Positions 11,546-24,564 are shown, counted from the first letter of the stretch. The stretch: 64,000 nt of DNA from Plotosus lineatus (GCA_024760905.1 CM045729.1:83169050-83233049), one strand, 5' to 3'. Numbers and translations are program-made. The notes: generated from the letters alone by a model not told the origin.

Positions 11546-12020
11546 CTTGCCCAGAGGCGGTCCCCGGGATCCCTTCCCTCCTCTGGAGCCAGACCTGGGG
11601 GCTTCTGCCCATGGAACCAGGCCGGGCCCAGCCTGAATAGAAGACATGGGTCCTCCCATGGACCCACCACCTGTGGGAGGGGGTATAGGGATCAGGCGCA
11701 GTGTGAGTTAGGTGGCTGTCAAAGGCATGGGTTCTTTCAGACCAATCCTCGCCTACTGACTCTGACCCTTGTGACACCGAGTGTCACCTCTCTAGTGGGG
11801 AAGGAGCCTGAGCTGGTGCGTGAGGTGGAGAGATACCGACCAGATTTAGTGGTACTCATCTCAAGGCATAGCTTGGGCTCTGGAACCACCCATCTCAAGA
11901 GGGGTTGGACCTTATTCCATTCTGGAGTTGCTCATAGGGAGAGCTGGTGTGGCCACCCCCTGTCTTGGCCCGTTATGTGGGTCTTTAATAGTGATAATGG
12001 TTAAAAAAAAAAAAAAAAAA
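11545..12020 (+). pseudogene. Non-LTR retrotransposon endonuclease fragment
   Basis: Frames here contain VTSLVGKEPELVREVERYR, SRHSLGSGTTHLKRGW and FHSGVAHRES. This looks like the start of an apurinic-endonuclease-type domain from a LINE ORF2-like protein that is very common in fish. It is truncated, frameshifted and followed by an A-run (12002-12020). The LINE clade is not assigned. Confidence 0.6.
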
Positions 12021-12053
12021 AATCTGAAAGCTTTAAAACCACAGGGTTTAACT

Positions 12054-12756
<703 letters not shown>

Positions 12757-13064
12757 TTATATTCGGACCATTTTGTCTGGAATGCATATAATTTAACAAG
12801 GTTGTAGCAGAAGATCATTGGTTCTAAGCCCATGTGAAAACAAGGAAATCACTACAGATCCTAACTGACCACAGACTTGGTTCTGAATCACTCGTAGATA
12901 CCAATTGCAACTGATCCGTAAATCTACATACGTTTTATGGGGGCCAAAAAAAAAAAAAATGCATTATAAAAGCTGTCTGACAATTTATTTTATTCCAAAA
13001 CATGTACATTTTGCTTCCACTGTTAGCTACAATAAACAAAAATATAAAATACTGTATTGTTAAT

Positions 13065-13205
13065 ATTCATTCATTCATTTTCTGAATGGTTAATCCTAAT
13101 TAGGGTCATGGGGAGGCTGCCGCCCATCTCAGCCAATTCCGAACAAGGGCAGAGTGCACCCTGGACAGCTCGCCTGGCCATCGCAAGGCAGTATAAAATA
13201 TGCAC
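13065..13205 (-). mobile_element. SINE V-type tail fragment, antisense
   Basis: (ATTC)n then TTCTGAATGGTTAATCCTAATTAGGGTC...GCCCATCTCAGCCAATTC and GCACCCTGGACAGCTCGCC. This is the shared 3' tail of the local SINEs; no head is present. Confidence 0.75.
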
Positions 13206-13921
13206 GTGTGAAATGTGGGCACGACCTGAAAGCTGCTTTAATAAATTAGCATGCATGCTATGCTACAGGTGACAGCATTCATTCAGATTCATAACAGACT
13301 GACATTTTCATCATTTTAAATGAACCTGAGGAAATTTTACAGAAATTTTATAATTGTTGTGGAAGTTTGTTGCAGCTTCTAAACGTTGTGATGTTACCGT
13401 GGACACCTGTAGCGGTGCCGGTTGCATGGCGGCTTTCGAACCTGCAGTCATTTCACAGTGAGGCTCTGGAATCGACTCAAAACGGTCTTCAGGAAAATGG
13501 TCTCTACAGATAACATAATGAATTCTGGGAGCTTTCTGGTCTGATCCGTGTTTGTTTAACTTCCTGATTCATTCAGCACACAGTTCCACCGGGTCAGTCG
13601 GTCGGGTTTAGGGGGAAACACTAAACAAATCCACCACGTGGTTCTGTGTGTACACTCTACATAATCATTCGGTTTTACTGGTTTCCTCCTGAATCATTTC
13701 CCATAAGTCATTGCACAAACACATTATATACCTTAATAATATGCCATGCTTTGCTCGTGTAGCAGCCCTGAGGAAGAACTAGTGGAGATTCTCTAACAGG
13801 TGGAGGTGTGTTTATGCTGTGAACATGAGACAAAATAAATACAAATTTTTGTGCTGCTTCCTAGACAAATATACAGCACAACAAAGACATGGATTTACAG
13901 CACAATCCTTTCGCTCTTTCA

Positions 13922-14038
<117 letters not shown>

Positions 14039-14656
14039 TAGTGAATATATAAACATGCAAACCTCTGCCTCCTTCATCACGGCAGCTGCATTTTTACTTT
14101 AATCCTTCCCAGACTTGAATTTTCACATTGCAGTGCACTTCCACTCTGACATTCACTGCAGACATCTAGATCTAATGTTATGGTAACAAGTACATTGAAG
14201 TCATCTTTTATGTGTATATTTTTGCAGATGTGTCTATTTCCCCATATTTACAATATGGCAATTTTTTTCTAAAAAAAAATTGCCATGCGGGGAGATGTGG
14301 GATGAGGGATGTGATCCACTGATTTTTGAGTTTAAAGTTTAGCATTTGGAAGTTTGGAGTTAGTTTTGCTGTAGACCGAGCCATAATGTTTTCTGGTCTT
14401 TTACTGATACACCTTCACACTTAGGCCTGGAGTTAAGAATTTGGCATTTCTAAAGATTAATTAGCTATTTTTATACCTCCACATTGTATTACAAGATTTT
14501 GTGAAGATAAATAAAACTCAATTATATTATTCCTCGTAACATAATGAATTTTGGATAAGTAAAGCCTTCATTTATATAACACCTAAAATAAGTTGTGTTA
14601 TATTACTAAAAAATCTTGAGGCAATGTTGAGTGGTTTTTTTTGTTTGGTTTCCAAG

Positions 14657-14658
14657 CA

Positions 14659-14710
<52 letters not shown>
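14657..14710. repeat. (ATT)n microsatellite
   Basis: About 18 ATT units directly before a LINE fragment. Confidence 0.95.
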
Positions 14711-14714
14711 TAAT

Positions 14715-14925
14715 TCATTCATTCATCTTCTTCTGCTAAGTCCAGGGTCCTACACCTAAGCAAAGAGGTCCAGACATCCCTCTCCCCAGCCACTTCCTCA
14801 AGCTCTTCCGGGGGAACACCGAGATGGTCCCAGACAGGCCGAGAGACATAGTCCCTCCAGCGTGTTTTAGGACATGCCCAAGACACCACATCAGGGAGGC
14901 ATTCAGGAGGCATTCTAACCAGAAA
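14715..14925 (-). pseudogene. Non-LTR retrotransposon C-terminal fragment
   Basis: The minus strand reads GVPPEELEEVAGERDVW and WRDYVSRPVWDH, a C-terminal piece of a LINE ORF2 that I recognise as very frequent in fish genomes. It is truncated on both sides and clade assignment is not possible. Confidence 0.55.
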
Positions 14926-14929
14926 TCAC

Positions 14930-15590
14930 TTTCTAATACAAACAACACTAAATATCTGCTCTGTTTAACCAGGGGATGCAGCTCTATAGATGGCTAACTG
15001 GCATGCTAGCTGTTAGCATCAGAAAACTACCTCGGAGCTCCGGCTCACATGAGCAAAACACAACAACATACATTCACAAATTCAGCATACTGTGTTTATA
15101 ACTGGTGATATAATTCATAATGTATCTGGGTAAATATAAAGGAAAGAGCGGAAATGTTGATGAAAGTGCCTGAACAACTAACTGCTAATTGTGTTGCATT
15201 GGACCCCCTTGTGAGTGCCCAGGAACATCACTAACAACAGGGCTAATGATGTCACTCACGGCACTATTGCCTGACTGAGCTAATCTGGTCCACGAATCTG
15301 GTCCCACCGCTATGAAGCTCCTTTATTCTGTGTCGTGAGCTTGGCTGACTGCCAGCCATTTCCTGACATCAGCCATTTCCTGAGTGAAGCACTGAGGCTC
15401 TTCACAGGTGTTTACTGTTTTCCATAAACTGACCAGTTGCAAACAAAACAAAAATGGAAAAAAAATTGTAGGGTCATCCAGGTGGACCGATTGATGGAAT
15501 TAATTGGTTCATTCGAACCCCTCCAACAGCACCCGCCCCACCCTCCACAAAATCTTGGCGGTATCCTAGCATATGTCTCATATCTTCCTC
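14930..15590. other. No gene or repeat recognised
   Basis: Mixed-composition sequence with no conserved feature that I can support. Confidence 0.4.
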
Positions 15591-16389
15591 ATTCACTGAC
15601 AATAAGTTGATTCGTAGCCATAAATTGAAGGCAAGTTATGAGATTGCTCAAACATGTTATTTGTAGGTTACACATAAGTTGAATATGATGTCTAGCATAC
15701 TTTTAACCTACATATAACTTGTACCTACGAATGACTAGGATCTCGGTAGCGTTTAAGGCAGAACTTGGCAACCCATGGCTAAGGTCCCATGTGTGGCTCT
15801 TTCACCCCTCTACTGTGGCTTACTTTTCCTCCGGACAAGTGACTCCTTTTGACTGCCTGTAAGCTTGCAATACTATACAAAAGACAAACGTTTCTGAAGA
15901 AAAAAATAATCTTTTTTGTATTGTAGTAGATTTATATAGTGCTTTATCCATACCAAATATTATGCTCAAAGCACTCTTTGGTGTTTTTTGTGCTCCGGGC
16001 ACCTGTCACCACTGTGTGGCACCAGTTATTGCATTGTTCTATCCTTTGATGCTGAGTTCCAAGCAGGAAGCAACAACTACCAAATTTTAACGTCTTATGG
16101 TATGACGCAGCCAGATTTGAACTCCAACCTTCCGGAGGCTAAAGCAGACGCTATACCAAATGAGCTAAATCCCCTAAATCTTGAAAATGTCATAGATAGA
16201 TTCCTTTGCTTCCATGGCTGACACAACTGGTGTCATTGTTGGCATCCGTCCAACTTTGAGAGACAATGATGTTACTCCAAAGAAATAGTCTGTATTTTTG
16301 AGAGTGGCTCTACAGTTCAAATCTCGACTGGCAGTCTCTTTTGCACCTCCTGCAGGTGAACAATGAAGCAAGCCGGGGTTGTTATTGCT

Positions 16390-16700
16390 CCTCCTTTCTC
16401 CTGGTCATCTTTGCCATCAAGTTCTTGTTTCTGGTCTCCTCAGCTTTCTTGGCACCCTGTTTGACAGTGAAGCACCAGACTGAGCAGTTTTTTGCGTAAA
16501 ATTACCCGATGTTGATGCTGGTCAGTTTCATGTCTCATTTGCAGACATCCTTGTAGCGCAACCAAGGGCTTCCAGGCTGTGGAGAGACCTGAGCAAGCTT
16601 TCTGTACACCAAGTCCTTAGGAATGTGGCCTGGGTCCATCCTACAGACATGGGCAAACCATTGAAGACACCTGTCACTGGGAAAAGCTGGAATACAGTAT
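16390..16700 (-). pseudogene. LINE reverse-transcriptase C-terminal fragment
   Basis: On the minus strand, frames give WFAHVCRMDPGHIPKDLVY then WLRYKDVCK. This matches the zinc-knuckle-adjacent C-terminus of a non-LTR retrotransposon polymerase. Internal stops and truncation show that it is dead. Confidence 0.55.
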
Positions 16701-17432
16701 ATCCTGGCCCGTTCCAGAACCCCTGTGTTGGGTACTCTGTCCTACATAAGTTGATTCATTTCATAATGAACCACTGTGATTTCTGGCTGCACGACAAAGT
16801 CTGCTGGCTGTTCACATTGGAGATGCTAAAACGGTTTGCTGTGTGCCAGAGGCACATGCCTTTTCTGATAACCAAAGCGGAAATAAGTGCAGCCCTGCAG
16901 ATTCTGGAGGAAGTTTTGGTATGTGAGTGCAAGATGACATTATTTGTCAGAGATGTACAGAGAGGTATGCTGTGTCACTGCCCTTCTTTCTGATATATAC
17001 ATGGAGTGCCACCTGGACACATATATAAATATGAAAACATATGCATTTGGAGTCCCGCTGAGCTTTGGATCCACATACTTGTATCAGCAGGTTTTTTCTT
17101 CATGAACTACATCAAATGCAAACATCACACCTCTCACAAATGAGAGTTTGCAATCCCACATTAAAATGATAGGAATATGTTGCTGCTGTGAGATTTTTGT
17201 GAGAATAAACTACGATTTGTTCAGCATGATGCCTACTGCAAATCTGATTTGAATCAGCAAGCGGCAGCCTTTTATACACTGCACGATCGGTTGTTGGGAT
17301 ACACTGCTGCATAAGTTAGATTGTCATTCATCATAAGTTGCGAACACTGTCAACATGCGAGGCAATAGTTGATATAAGTTATGCATCAGTTCCAAGTATG
17401 CCAGATATTATATTCAATGTATCAGTAACTTG

Positions 17433-17769
17433 GCAGCACGGTGGCATAGTGGTTAGCAGGTCCGCCTCACAGCAAGAAGGTCTGGGTTCGATTCCCGGCC
17501 TGGGTGTTTCTGTGTGGAGTTTACATGTTCTCCCCGTACTTGTGTAGGTTTCCTCCGGGTGCTCTGGTTTCCTCCCACAATCCAAAGACATGCACAGTAG
17601 GTTAATTGGCTGTTCTAAATTGCCCGTAGGTTCGCATCGTGCAGAAGGCAATGGCAAACCACTGCACTAATCCTGCCAAAGAAAACCTCCATGAAGATGA
17701 TAACCAGGGTGTTATCCTTCATGGCAGGTCACCAATGGTTGTCCTATGGCACTAGATAGATAGATCAGT
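17433..17769 (+). mobile_element. DANA/Mermaid-like SINE with intact Pol III boxes
   Basis: A box TGGCATAGTGG (17442-17452) and B box GGTTCGATTCC (17485-17495) are intact. The conserved core follows (TTTCTGTGTGGAGTTTACATG, GTTTCCTCCGGGTGCTCTGG, TCCAAAGACATGCACAG) and the copy ends in a short GATA run. It is the best-preserved member of this family in the window. Confidence 0.9.
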
Positions 17770-18109
17770 AAATTACAAACAATCTATGTGGATGATAGCA
17801 TAACTTACCGCTAACTTATCTACAACCTATGGCCAGTGCAAACAGATGTATTACTCATACATCTTTGGGCATGCCCTCTTGAAAAAATGATGGGCCTTCC
17901 AGGTGAAATTTTATGGACTTCCCCCACAGAGCTGAGACTCATACCCTGAGGGTCACTGTGGACCTTCTTGTTGCTTCTAACTCTGAAAGTGTGAATGTTT
18001 TTCTGTTTCATGACTCCAGGATTACATCCATGATAAGTGTAGAATAATAGGATTCACAGGTTCTTGTTGTGTCTCTCTTCCTCTCTCAGAAGCACACACA
18101 TACAGTGGG

Positions 18110-18135
18110 TGAATGTAATGTAATGTAATGTAATG
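18110..18135. repeat. (AATGT)n short tandem repeat
   Basis: About five AATGT units. Confidence 0.85.
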
Positions 18136-18280
18136 ATTCACACAGTCGTCAATCAAATTTAAGCATATAAAATATGATCACATGAAGAGAAAGAGAGAGA
18201 GGCGTAGTTTAAAAAGGATTTATAATAATATTTACAGTATAAATCTAGCTACATTACTATTTATAGTCAGATACACTTCT

Positions 18281-20385
18281 TATTATTCTTCTTCTTCTTC
18301 ATCTTCTCCTTCTTTTCCATTTGGCTGTTTCCTTCAGGGGCTGCCACTGCCTGCACACGCTTCACCTCTTTTCCACACTCTCCATTGCTCTGGATTGTTG
18401 AGCCTAAGTACTTAAAAGCCTGCACCTTCTTTATCTCTGCTCCCTGTAACCTCACAATTTCTCTTGGGTCCTTCTTGTTTACACATACATGTTCTGTCTT
18501 ACTGAGGCTAACCTTCATTCCTCTTCTTTCCAGGCCATATCTCCACCTCTCTAGATTTTCCTGCACTTGTTCTCTGCTCTCACTACAGATCATAATGTCA
18601 TCTGCAAACATCATAGTCCATGTAGATTCTTGTCTAACCTTGTCTGTCAGCCTGTCCATCACCATAGCAAACAAGAAGGGCTCAGAGCTGACCCTTGATG
18701 CAGTCCCACCTCAACCTTGAATTCACGCCAACAGCACACCTCACCACTGTCTTACATCTCTCATACATGTCCTGCACCACTCTAACATACTTCTCTGCCA
18801 CTCCAGACTTCCTCATGCAATACCACAATTCCTCTCTCGGCACCCTGCCATATGCTTTTTCCAGATTCACAAAGGCACAATGCAACTCTGTCTGACCTTC
18901 TCTCTACTTCTCTATTAACATCCTCAAAGCAAACACTGCATCTGTGGTGCTCTTTCTTGGCATGAAACCAAACTGTTCACAAATGCTGACCTCTGCCCTT
19001 AGTCTAGCTTCCACTATTCTTTCCCATAACTTCATTGTAAGTCTCATCAACTTTGTCCCTCTGTAATTACCACAACTCTGCACTAAGAACTCTCTTGTTC
19101 TTAAAAATGGGCACCAGTACACTTCTCCTCCATTCCTCTGGCATTCTCTCACTCTCTATGACCTTGTTGAATGTTCTTGTCAAAAAGTCTACTGCTATCT
19201 CTTCTAAACACTTCCGTACCTCCACAAGTATGTCATCAGGACCAACTACCTTTCAACTCTTCATCCTCTTCAATGACCTCTTCACTTCGCCCTTACTAAT
19301 CTTTGCTACTTTCTGGTCCTTGAAGGTCACCTCTTCTACTCTTTTTCCTCTCTCATTTTTCTCATTCATCAGCGAACTCATTCCAAAGTAATCATTCCAT
19401 CTTCCCAGCACACTTCTGTCATTAGTCAATACATGTCCCTCTCTGTCCTTAATCACTCTAACTAGTTGTCCAGTCACCTGGAAGCAGTTCCTGACCACCC
19501 AAAGCGTGTTTCAACTCCTCCTTGAAGACAATACAGCACTCCTCCTTTTTCAGCCTTCACAACTTTGTCTTCTGCTCTGTCTTTGCCTTTTTCACCTTCC
19601 TCACCATCAGCATAATCCTGCACACCACCATACTATGCTGTTTGCCAACACTCTCACCCACTACTACTTTGCAGTCACTGACATCCTTCAAATTACATTG
19701 TGTGCACAAGATGTAGTCTACCTGTCTGCTCCTACCTCCGCTTTTATACGTCACCCTATGCTCCTGTCTCCTCTTGAAGAAAGGATTCACCACAGCCATT
19801 TCCATCCTTTTTGCAAAATCTATCAACTTATGTCCTTCTGTGTTCCTGTCCTGGATACCAAACCTGCCCATCACTTCCTCGTCCCCTCTGTTGCCTGCAT
19901 CAACATGTCTATTGAAGTCTGCACCAATGACCAGTCTTTCACCTCTGGGGGTACTCTGAATCAGTTCATCTAACTCACCCCAGAATCTCTCCTTCTCTTC
20001 TAGCTCACATCCTACCTGTGGGGCATAAGCACTAACGGCATTGAACAGCCGCCTTTAATTTCTAACTTGAGATTCACCACTCTGTCTGACACTATTTTCA
20101 CTTCTAGAACATTCCTGACAAACCCCTCCTTCATGATGACTTCTACTCCATTTCTCTTCCCATCCACACCATGATAAAACAGCTGAAACCCTGCTCCTAA
20201 ATTTCTAGCCTTGCTACCTTTCCACCTGGTCTCCTGAGCACACAGTATGTCCACCTTCCTCCTCTGCATCATGTCAGCCAGCTCTCTAGCTTTTCCTGTC
20301 ATAGTTCCAACATTCAACATCCAACATCCCTACTCTCAGTCTTAGACTCCTGCCTTTCCAATTCTTTCTCCGCCTACAGACACGA
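18281..20385 (-). mobile_element. RTE-type LINE copy a, internally deleted
   Basis: Reading leftward, the minus strand shows endonuclease pieces (QETRWKGSKARNLGAGF, RRQEHRVTYKSGGRSRQVDY) and then reverse-transcriptase pieces (FGFMPRKSTTDAVFALRM, EKAYGRVPREELWY, the catalytic FADD box in MMFADDIMICSES). The left end is a (TTC)n tail and TTTGGCTGTTTCCTTCAGGGG. Compared with copy b, the polymerase C-terminus, roughly 480 bp, is deleted between GCCACTG and CCTGCAC. Many frameshifts are present. Confidence 0.9.
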
Positions 20386-20887
20386 ATTGTTATTGCAGAA
20401 GATCTTCTCAAACTGAATACATGTAACCTTCAACTCAAGTGAATTTTAAAGGAAAAAAAAAATCCCAGACTAAGAAGTTATAATTTTTCATATAATCATC
20501 TATTTTACAATTATTGGCACCCCAAAGAATTCCGATTCAATATATGTAATTGAAGTATTTCTGTTATTTCTACAGTATTTTATAAAGTTGATCAGAGTAT
20601 GTAGGAACATTAAATTAGTAATTCTTGTTTCACTGGGGTATAAATATGACATGACACAGAGGCCACTTCTCTTATCTCCTCTTCAACATGCAAAAGACAA
20701 AGGAACATGCCATTCAAGAAAGGCAAGTGTGTCGACCTTCACAAGTCAGGCGACGGCTACAAGAAAATCGCCCCTCACTTGCACATATCTACAGTCAGAG
20801 GAATCATTAAGAAGTTTAAAACAATCGGAGCAGTGGTAAACAGGCTTGGACGAAGACGTGACTTTGACACAGTGAGGAGGAGGGTAA

Positions 20888-21176
20888 AGGTAAAGTCCTC
20901 TGGGCTTTTTACACCCAAGCCATAGTGGCTCATCCCCAGTTTCTGTAGTGTGAAGTAACAAGGAGTTCAACTCCTCTTGGATGGGACACTAGTCACAGGT
21001 TATCTCCTCAGTATATTTTTACTGGTACCCATTTATACTGCTGGGTGAACAGAGGCACACTTGTGGTTGAGACCCTGCCCAGGGGTCTTAGCACAGTAGG
21101 GGTCTCATTGAGATTTGAACACACAACCTCCTGATCATGAGCACAGCACCCAAATCACTACACCACTGGCCCCACA
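20888..21176 (-). mobile_element. tRNA-derived SINE (family 2), copy 2
   Basis: On the minus strand the head has GCCAGTGGTGTAGTG (A box) and GTTCAAATCTC (B box) and the body matches 1324-1625. A 13-bp target duplication AGGAGGAGG(G/A)TAA flanks it (20875-20887 and 21177-21189, one mismatch) inside a Tc1 transposase gene. Confidence 0.88.
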
Positions 21177-21740
21177 AGGAGGAGGATAAGAGAAAAAACC
21201 TTTTCTCACTCACAATCATAAATGCAAATATCTGGAGTTTACTAAGTGGTACTGAGACTTTAACTCGGACTATGAGCTTTGGTCAGATGAGACCAAGATA
21301 GAGTTTTTTGGCAACAAACAATGAGTGGGTCTGGCAGAACACAAAAGATGAGAATACAGAAAAGCACCTCATGCGCACTGTGGAGTATGGAGGAGGTTCG
21401 GTGATGCTGTGGGTTTATTTGTTTGTCTGTTTATCTTCCAGAGGCCCTGTGAACCTTGTTAGAGTGCATGGCATCATGAACACTTTGAATTACCAGGACA
21501 TTTAAATCAAAATCTGGTGGCCTTTGCTGAAAGCTGAAGATAGGTCATCACTGGATCTTCCAGCAAGATAATAGCCCTAAACATGTGATAAAAGCTACAC
21601 AGAAATGGTTCACCATACAGAGAATCAAGCTCCTTCCATGGCCATCTCAGTCCCCAAAATTCAACCCCATTGCAGTGAGCTGAAGAGGAGAGTACAGAGG
21701 AGAGGACCAGGTCGCTGGATGATTTAGAGAGATTGTGCAG

Positions 21741-23279
21741 TAGGGTGGAGTGAAAATTGTGAAAAATTAAATTTTTGATAATTTTCTACTTCGAATAGCA
21801 ATAAAAAGATGTGGTGAGGTGTCATCTAAAAGTTTTTAAAAGTTCATCTTGATAAGTTGATATCTTAGGCTCCCCCAAGAGCAATAAAAATGACCTATTT
21901 GGGCATTTTTTTTCCTGAAAATGTTTAATTCTGATATAGTGATTCAATTTGCTTCTATATTATCAAAAACATTTTAGGCACTTTGGCACAGTGTTAACAT
22001 AAATTGTCTCAAAAAACCACACATTTTCAGATGAGTCGATATGACTGTCACATATTGAAGTCTCATTTTGTCTCGAAAACTGGCATTTTTGCCCTCGACT
22101 CCAGTCTTGCACAGATGCAGCCGTCTCGTCGGTTGTTGCCACATACAGACTGTGATGCCTCAGTCACCACCTTGATGCCCCTCTCCACAGCCTGTGTGTG
22201 GCATGGATATCTGTCGAATGTGATGACGGGCACAGTTGGTTCCCGTATGAATTCTCGGAGGTCATCGTCGCTGATACTCATTGTGACAGGTTGCTCAGTC
22301 ACTCGCACCATTGACCAGTCGATCACTGTGGTATAGTCTATGCAGTCAAAGTTAATCGATGGCACTCTGAACACTCAAACACCCTTCCTTTTTGGCTGGT
22401 CTCTTGACTTCAGAATTCGGCGGAGGGCGAGTTCACGAATGTGTGGTTGATCGTCGGTCATCATGGACAGCAGCAGGTTTTCGCGGTAAGCAAAGTAGCT
22501 GTTGTGCTGAATGACAGGGTCTATGAGGTCCTTCAGTTTATCTGTCAGGTACCGTGAACAGGTATCATGAACAAATGTCTTGCTCCATCCGTGCATGATG
22601 GCTTTTTCTTGATGTTGAACCATGTCGGAGCATACACACGAATGATGAACATGACGATGGTAACCGAAGTGTCAGACGGATTTTCGAATCCCCACGTACA
22701 ATCACAGCAAGCGATTAGCTGTGGTCAGCCATCTTGAGTTATTGAGAATGCCTGGGTTTCAACAGATCTCTCAAAGAGTCATCACTGGAAACTGTTTGAG
22801 TGATTTCGTACAGACATCTCTGATCCGTACTGAGGTCACGAGGGTCAGCGTGTGGCAGGTCAGTCTCGACCGGTTGGTATTCAAATGCAGGCAACTCGTT
22901 GCACTTGTTTAATGCTTTGCCGAGTGTTCCCAAAAATTTAGCGCTATAAAAGGCAGATTTTACCCAATTTCGAAAGACACGGAAAAGAGAGTTCAATCTT
23001 CTTTCTGGTACGATGTTGTCACCACCTAACGATAGTTTCCTCTACTAAACTACTGAGTCCTGACCTTTCCAGTCATACCAAATCTGTGAACTGTGAATGT
23101 TCTAATTATTTAGAGTTATTCCCTTTGTCAGCAATCGCATACTCACGTGCTTTCAAAATTGACTCGACATACCTTATTTCGAGTGAGTTGGGGGAACCTA
23201 GAAATTTTTTTTACAGATTTTTAATATTTTGCACACTTCTGAATTGATTGTGAAAAACTATATGTTTCACTCCACCCTA
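21741..23279 (-). mobile_element. DNA transposon with 15-bp TIRs and 8-bp target duplication
   Basis: The element is bounded by perfect inverted repeats TAGGGTGGAGTGAAA (21741-21755) and its complement (23265-23279), flanked by a perfect 8-bp duplication TTGTGCAG (21733-21740 and 23280-23287). It sits in Tc1-like copy D. The minus strand keeps fragments of one protein, in order: LSTDQRCLYEITQTVSS, SRWLTTANRLL (about 22740), VYAPTWFNIKKKPSC (about 22610), LIDPVIQHNSYFAYRENLL, and YPCHTQAVERGIKVVTEAS with RDG downstream (about 22150). Frameshifts and stops separate them. I recall these blocks from uncharacterised transposase-like proteins scattered in invertebrates. An 8-bp duplication suggests hAT, but the superfamily is not settled. 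Confidence 0.85.
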
Positions 23280-23731
23280 TTGTGCAGAAAGGAATGGTCC
23301 AAATCCCTCTTTCTGTTTTCTCCCATCTTGTGAAACATTATGGAAGATTATGTACTGTTTTGTTGGTAAATGGTAGTTGTACAAGGTATTAACAACAGGG
23401 GGCTAATAATTGTGTCACACTTGATTTGATGTAAAAGAATAATTTCTTAATTTGGGCTTTTTTGCAACTGAATAAATGCAGTTGAATTACAGGTTGGATT
23501 TTCTTCTTTTTTCCATTGGGGACCAATAGTATTGGGAAAAAACATTGAATTTATTAGAAGCTAAGGAACACATCTTAACCAAGGGTGCCAAAAAGTATGG
23601 AGGGCACAGTATGTGTCAAGCTACTACATGAGCTACTATTTTGTTTTATACATCACAGCTGTCTACTATTACCATTTTTGGCACCGTCCCCCTGTAATTT
23701 ATATTTTATCTTACAGCAAGGCAACAGGTGT

Positions 23732-24083
23732 GGGGCAGTGGTGGTCTAGTGGTATAGGGTGCTGGATCGCTGATCCAAAGGTTGGGGGTTCGAGTCCCAC
23801 TCTCCATAAGGTTGTCACTGTCCCCCACAGTGCAGCTAACTGGGTTATCAAAGGTGGGCCATGTCTCTCACTGTCTATGGTGAGAGGCATGTAAAAGAAC
23901 CATTGCTGACTTTCGTAAAGAGTAGCTGCAAAGTCGTCAGTGTGTTTCTGTCCCTTGCTAAAAAGGGTTGTGACAGGAAGGGCATCCAATGTAAAAACCT
24001 CTACCAAATCAAATGTGCGAATCAGATGATTCGCTGTGGCGACTCCCGAGTAAAAGGGGAAAAAAAGCCGAAAGGAAGACAGA
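23732..24083 (+). mobile_element. SINE 1, full length, RTE-tailed
   Basis: The tRNA head has A box TGGTCTAGTGG (23742-23752) and B box GGTTCGAGTCC (23787-23797). The body follows (TAACTGGGTTATCAAAGG, AAAGAACCATTGCTGACTTT). The 3' part joins a block equal to the 5' head of the RTE LINE (GTTGTGACAGGAAGGGCATCC, GTAAAAACCTCTACC) to a block equal to the LINE 3' end (ATTCGCTGTGGCGACTCCCG, GCCGAAAGGAAG). Confidence 0.9.
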
Positions 24084-24089
24084 CAGAAA

Positions 24090-24560
24090 TGCCACAGTTC
24101 CCCACAGCTTTGCTTGCTATACCTGTAGTCCTGTATCATTAATCATGGGCTCAGTTCCCAAGATTTTGCTGATGATACTCAACATGACTTCCACCCCAAA
24201 TTACCACCGATTGACCGGGATGGGGGTGTGGGGGTGTAACTGATTATTTAGAGCGACAGAACAGACCGATGGGAATGGAATGTTGGTGTTTTTTCTTCTG
24301 CTTTCATTTTTTTCTCTCACTTTGTCCATCCCATTCCTTATGTCCTCTTTCTTGTTTTCTTTTCCATAAATAGTTTTTTTTAATTCTTCCAAAAAATTAA
24401 ATTATTTTGCTCAGATGAATTATAGCTCTATTTTATGACCTCACCATATTACAACTTATACCAACATGCTGTTGACGTACAGAAAACATACCCATAACTT
24501 GTATGATGTACACCAGTGTATTTGAAAATTTTTTTCATGAATCAGCATACGCTGGCTAAA
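24090..24560. other. No gene; AT-rich flank
   Basis: Nothing recognisable apart from a short stretch (24430-24560) related to repeat X-like sequence also seen at 25420-25490 and 33100-33200 (TATACCA(A/G)CAT, ACTTATTCGA-type motifs). Confidence 0.4.
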
Positions 24561-24564
24561 TCGT

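Larger units (their letters stand above)
15600..17830 (+). repeat. Unknown repeat X, copy 1 (interrupted)
   Basis: Blocks here recur in the same order at 30430-33200. Examples: GGCAACCCATGGCTAAGGTC and TGTGGCTCTTTCA near 15760-15800 (compare 30640-30680); GATTCTGGAGGAAGTTTTGG to AGAGATGTACAGAGAGG at 16899-16965 (compare 31260-31325); the block CATGAACTACATCAAA to GAGAGTTTGCAATCC at 17101-17157 (compare 31687-31743); and CTGCTGCATAAGTTAGATTG at 17302. The GGCAACCC...GGCTCTTT stretch resembles the ends of some hAT elements. The class is unknown, and a LINE scrap and a SINE sit inside it. Confidence 0.6.
20505..23610 (+). mobile_element. Tc1-like transposon D, interrupted twice
   Basis: The right inverted repeat ends GGAGGGCACAGTA at 23598-23610, a TIR very common in fish (the reverse complement starts TACTGTGCCCTCC). 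The left TIR is truncated near ATTATTGGCACCCC (20511-20524). The transposase is recognisable as KSGDGYKKIAPHL and KKFKTIGAVVNRL at the N-terminal end and DETKIEFFG-like and GGSVMLW pieces later. It is broken by stops, a SINE (20888-21176) and a second DNA transposon (21741-23279). Confidence 0.85.

Noticed and set aside
16625..16993. 122-codon plus-strand frame as a gene
   Set aside because: It starts within an antisense LINE fragment and continues into repeat X; no protein family fits.
17442..17495. Possible tRNA gene from intact A and B boxes
   Set aside because: The boxes belong to a SINE head with the DANA/Mermaid core directly behind it; no full cloverleaf gene.
18267..20320. Possible functional RTE LINE
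   Set aside because: Internal deletion of the polymerase C-terminus and many frameshifts show that it is inactive.
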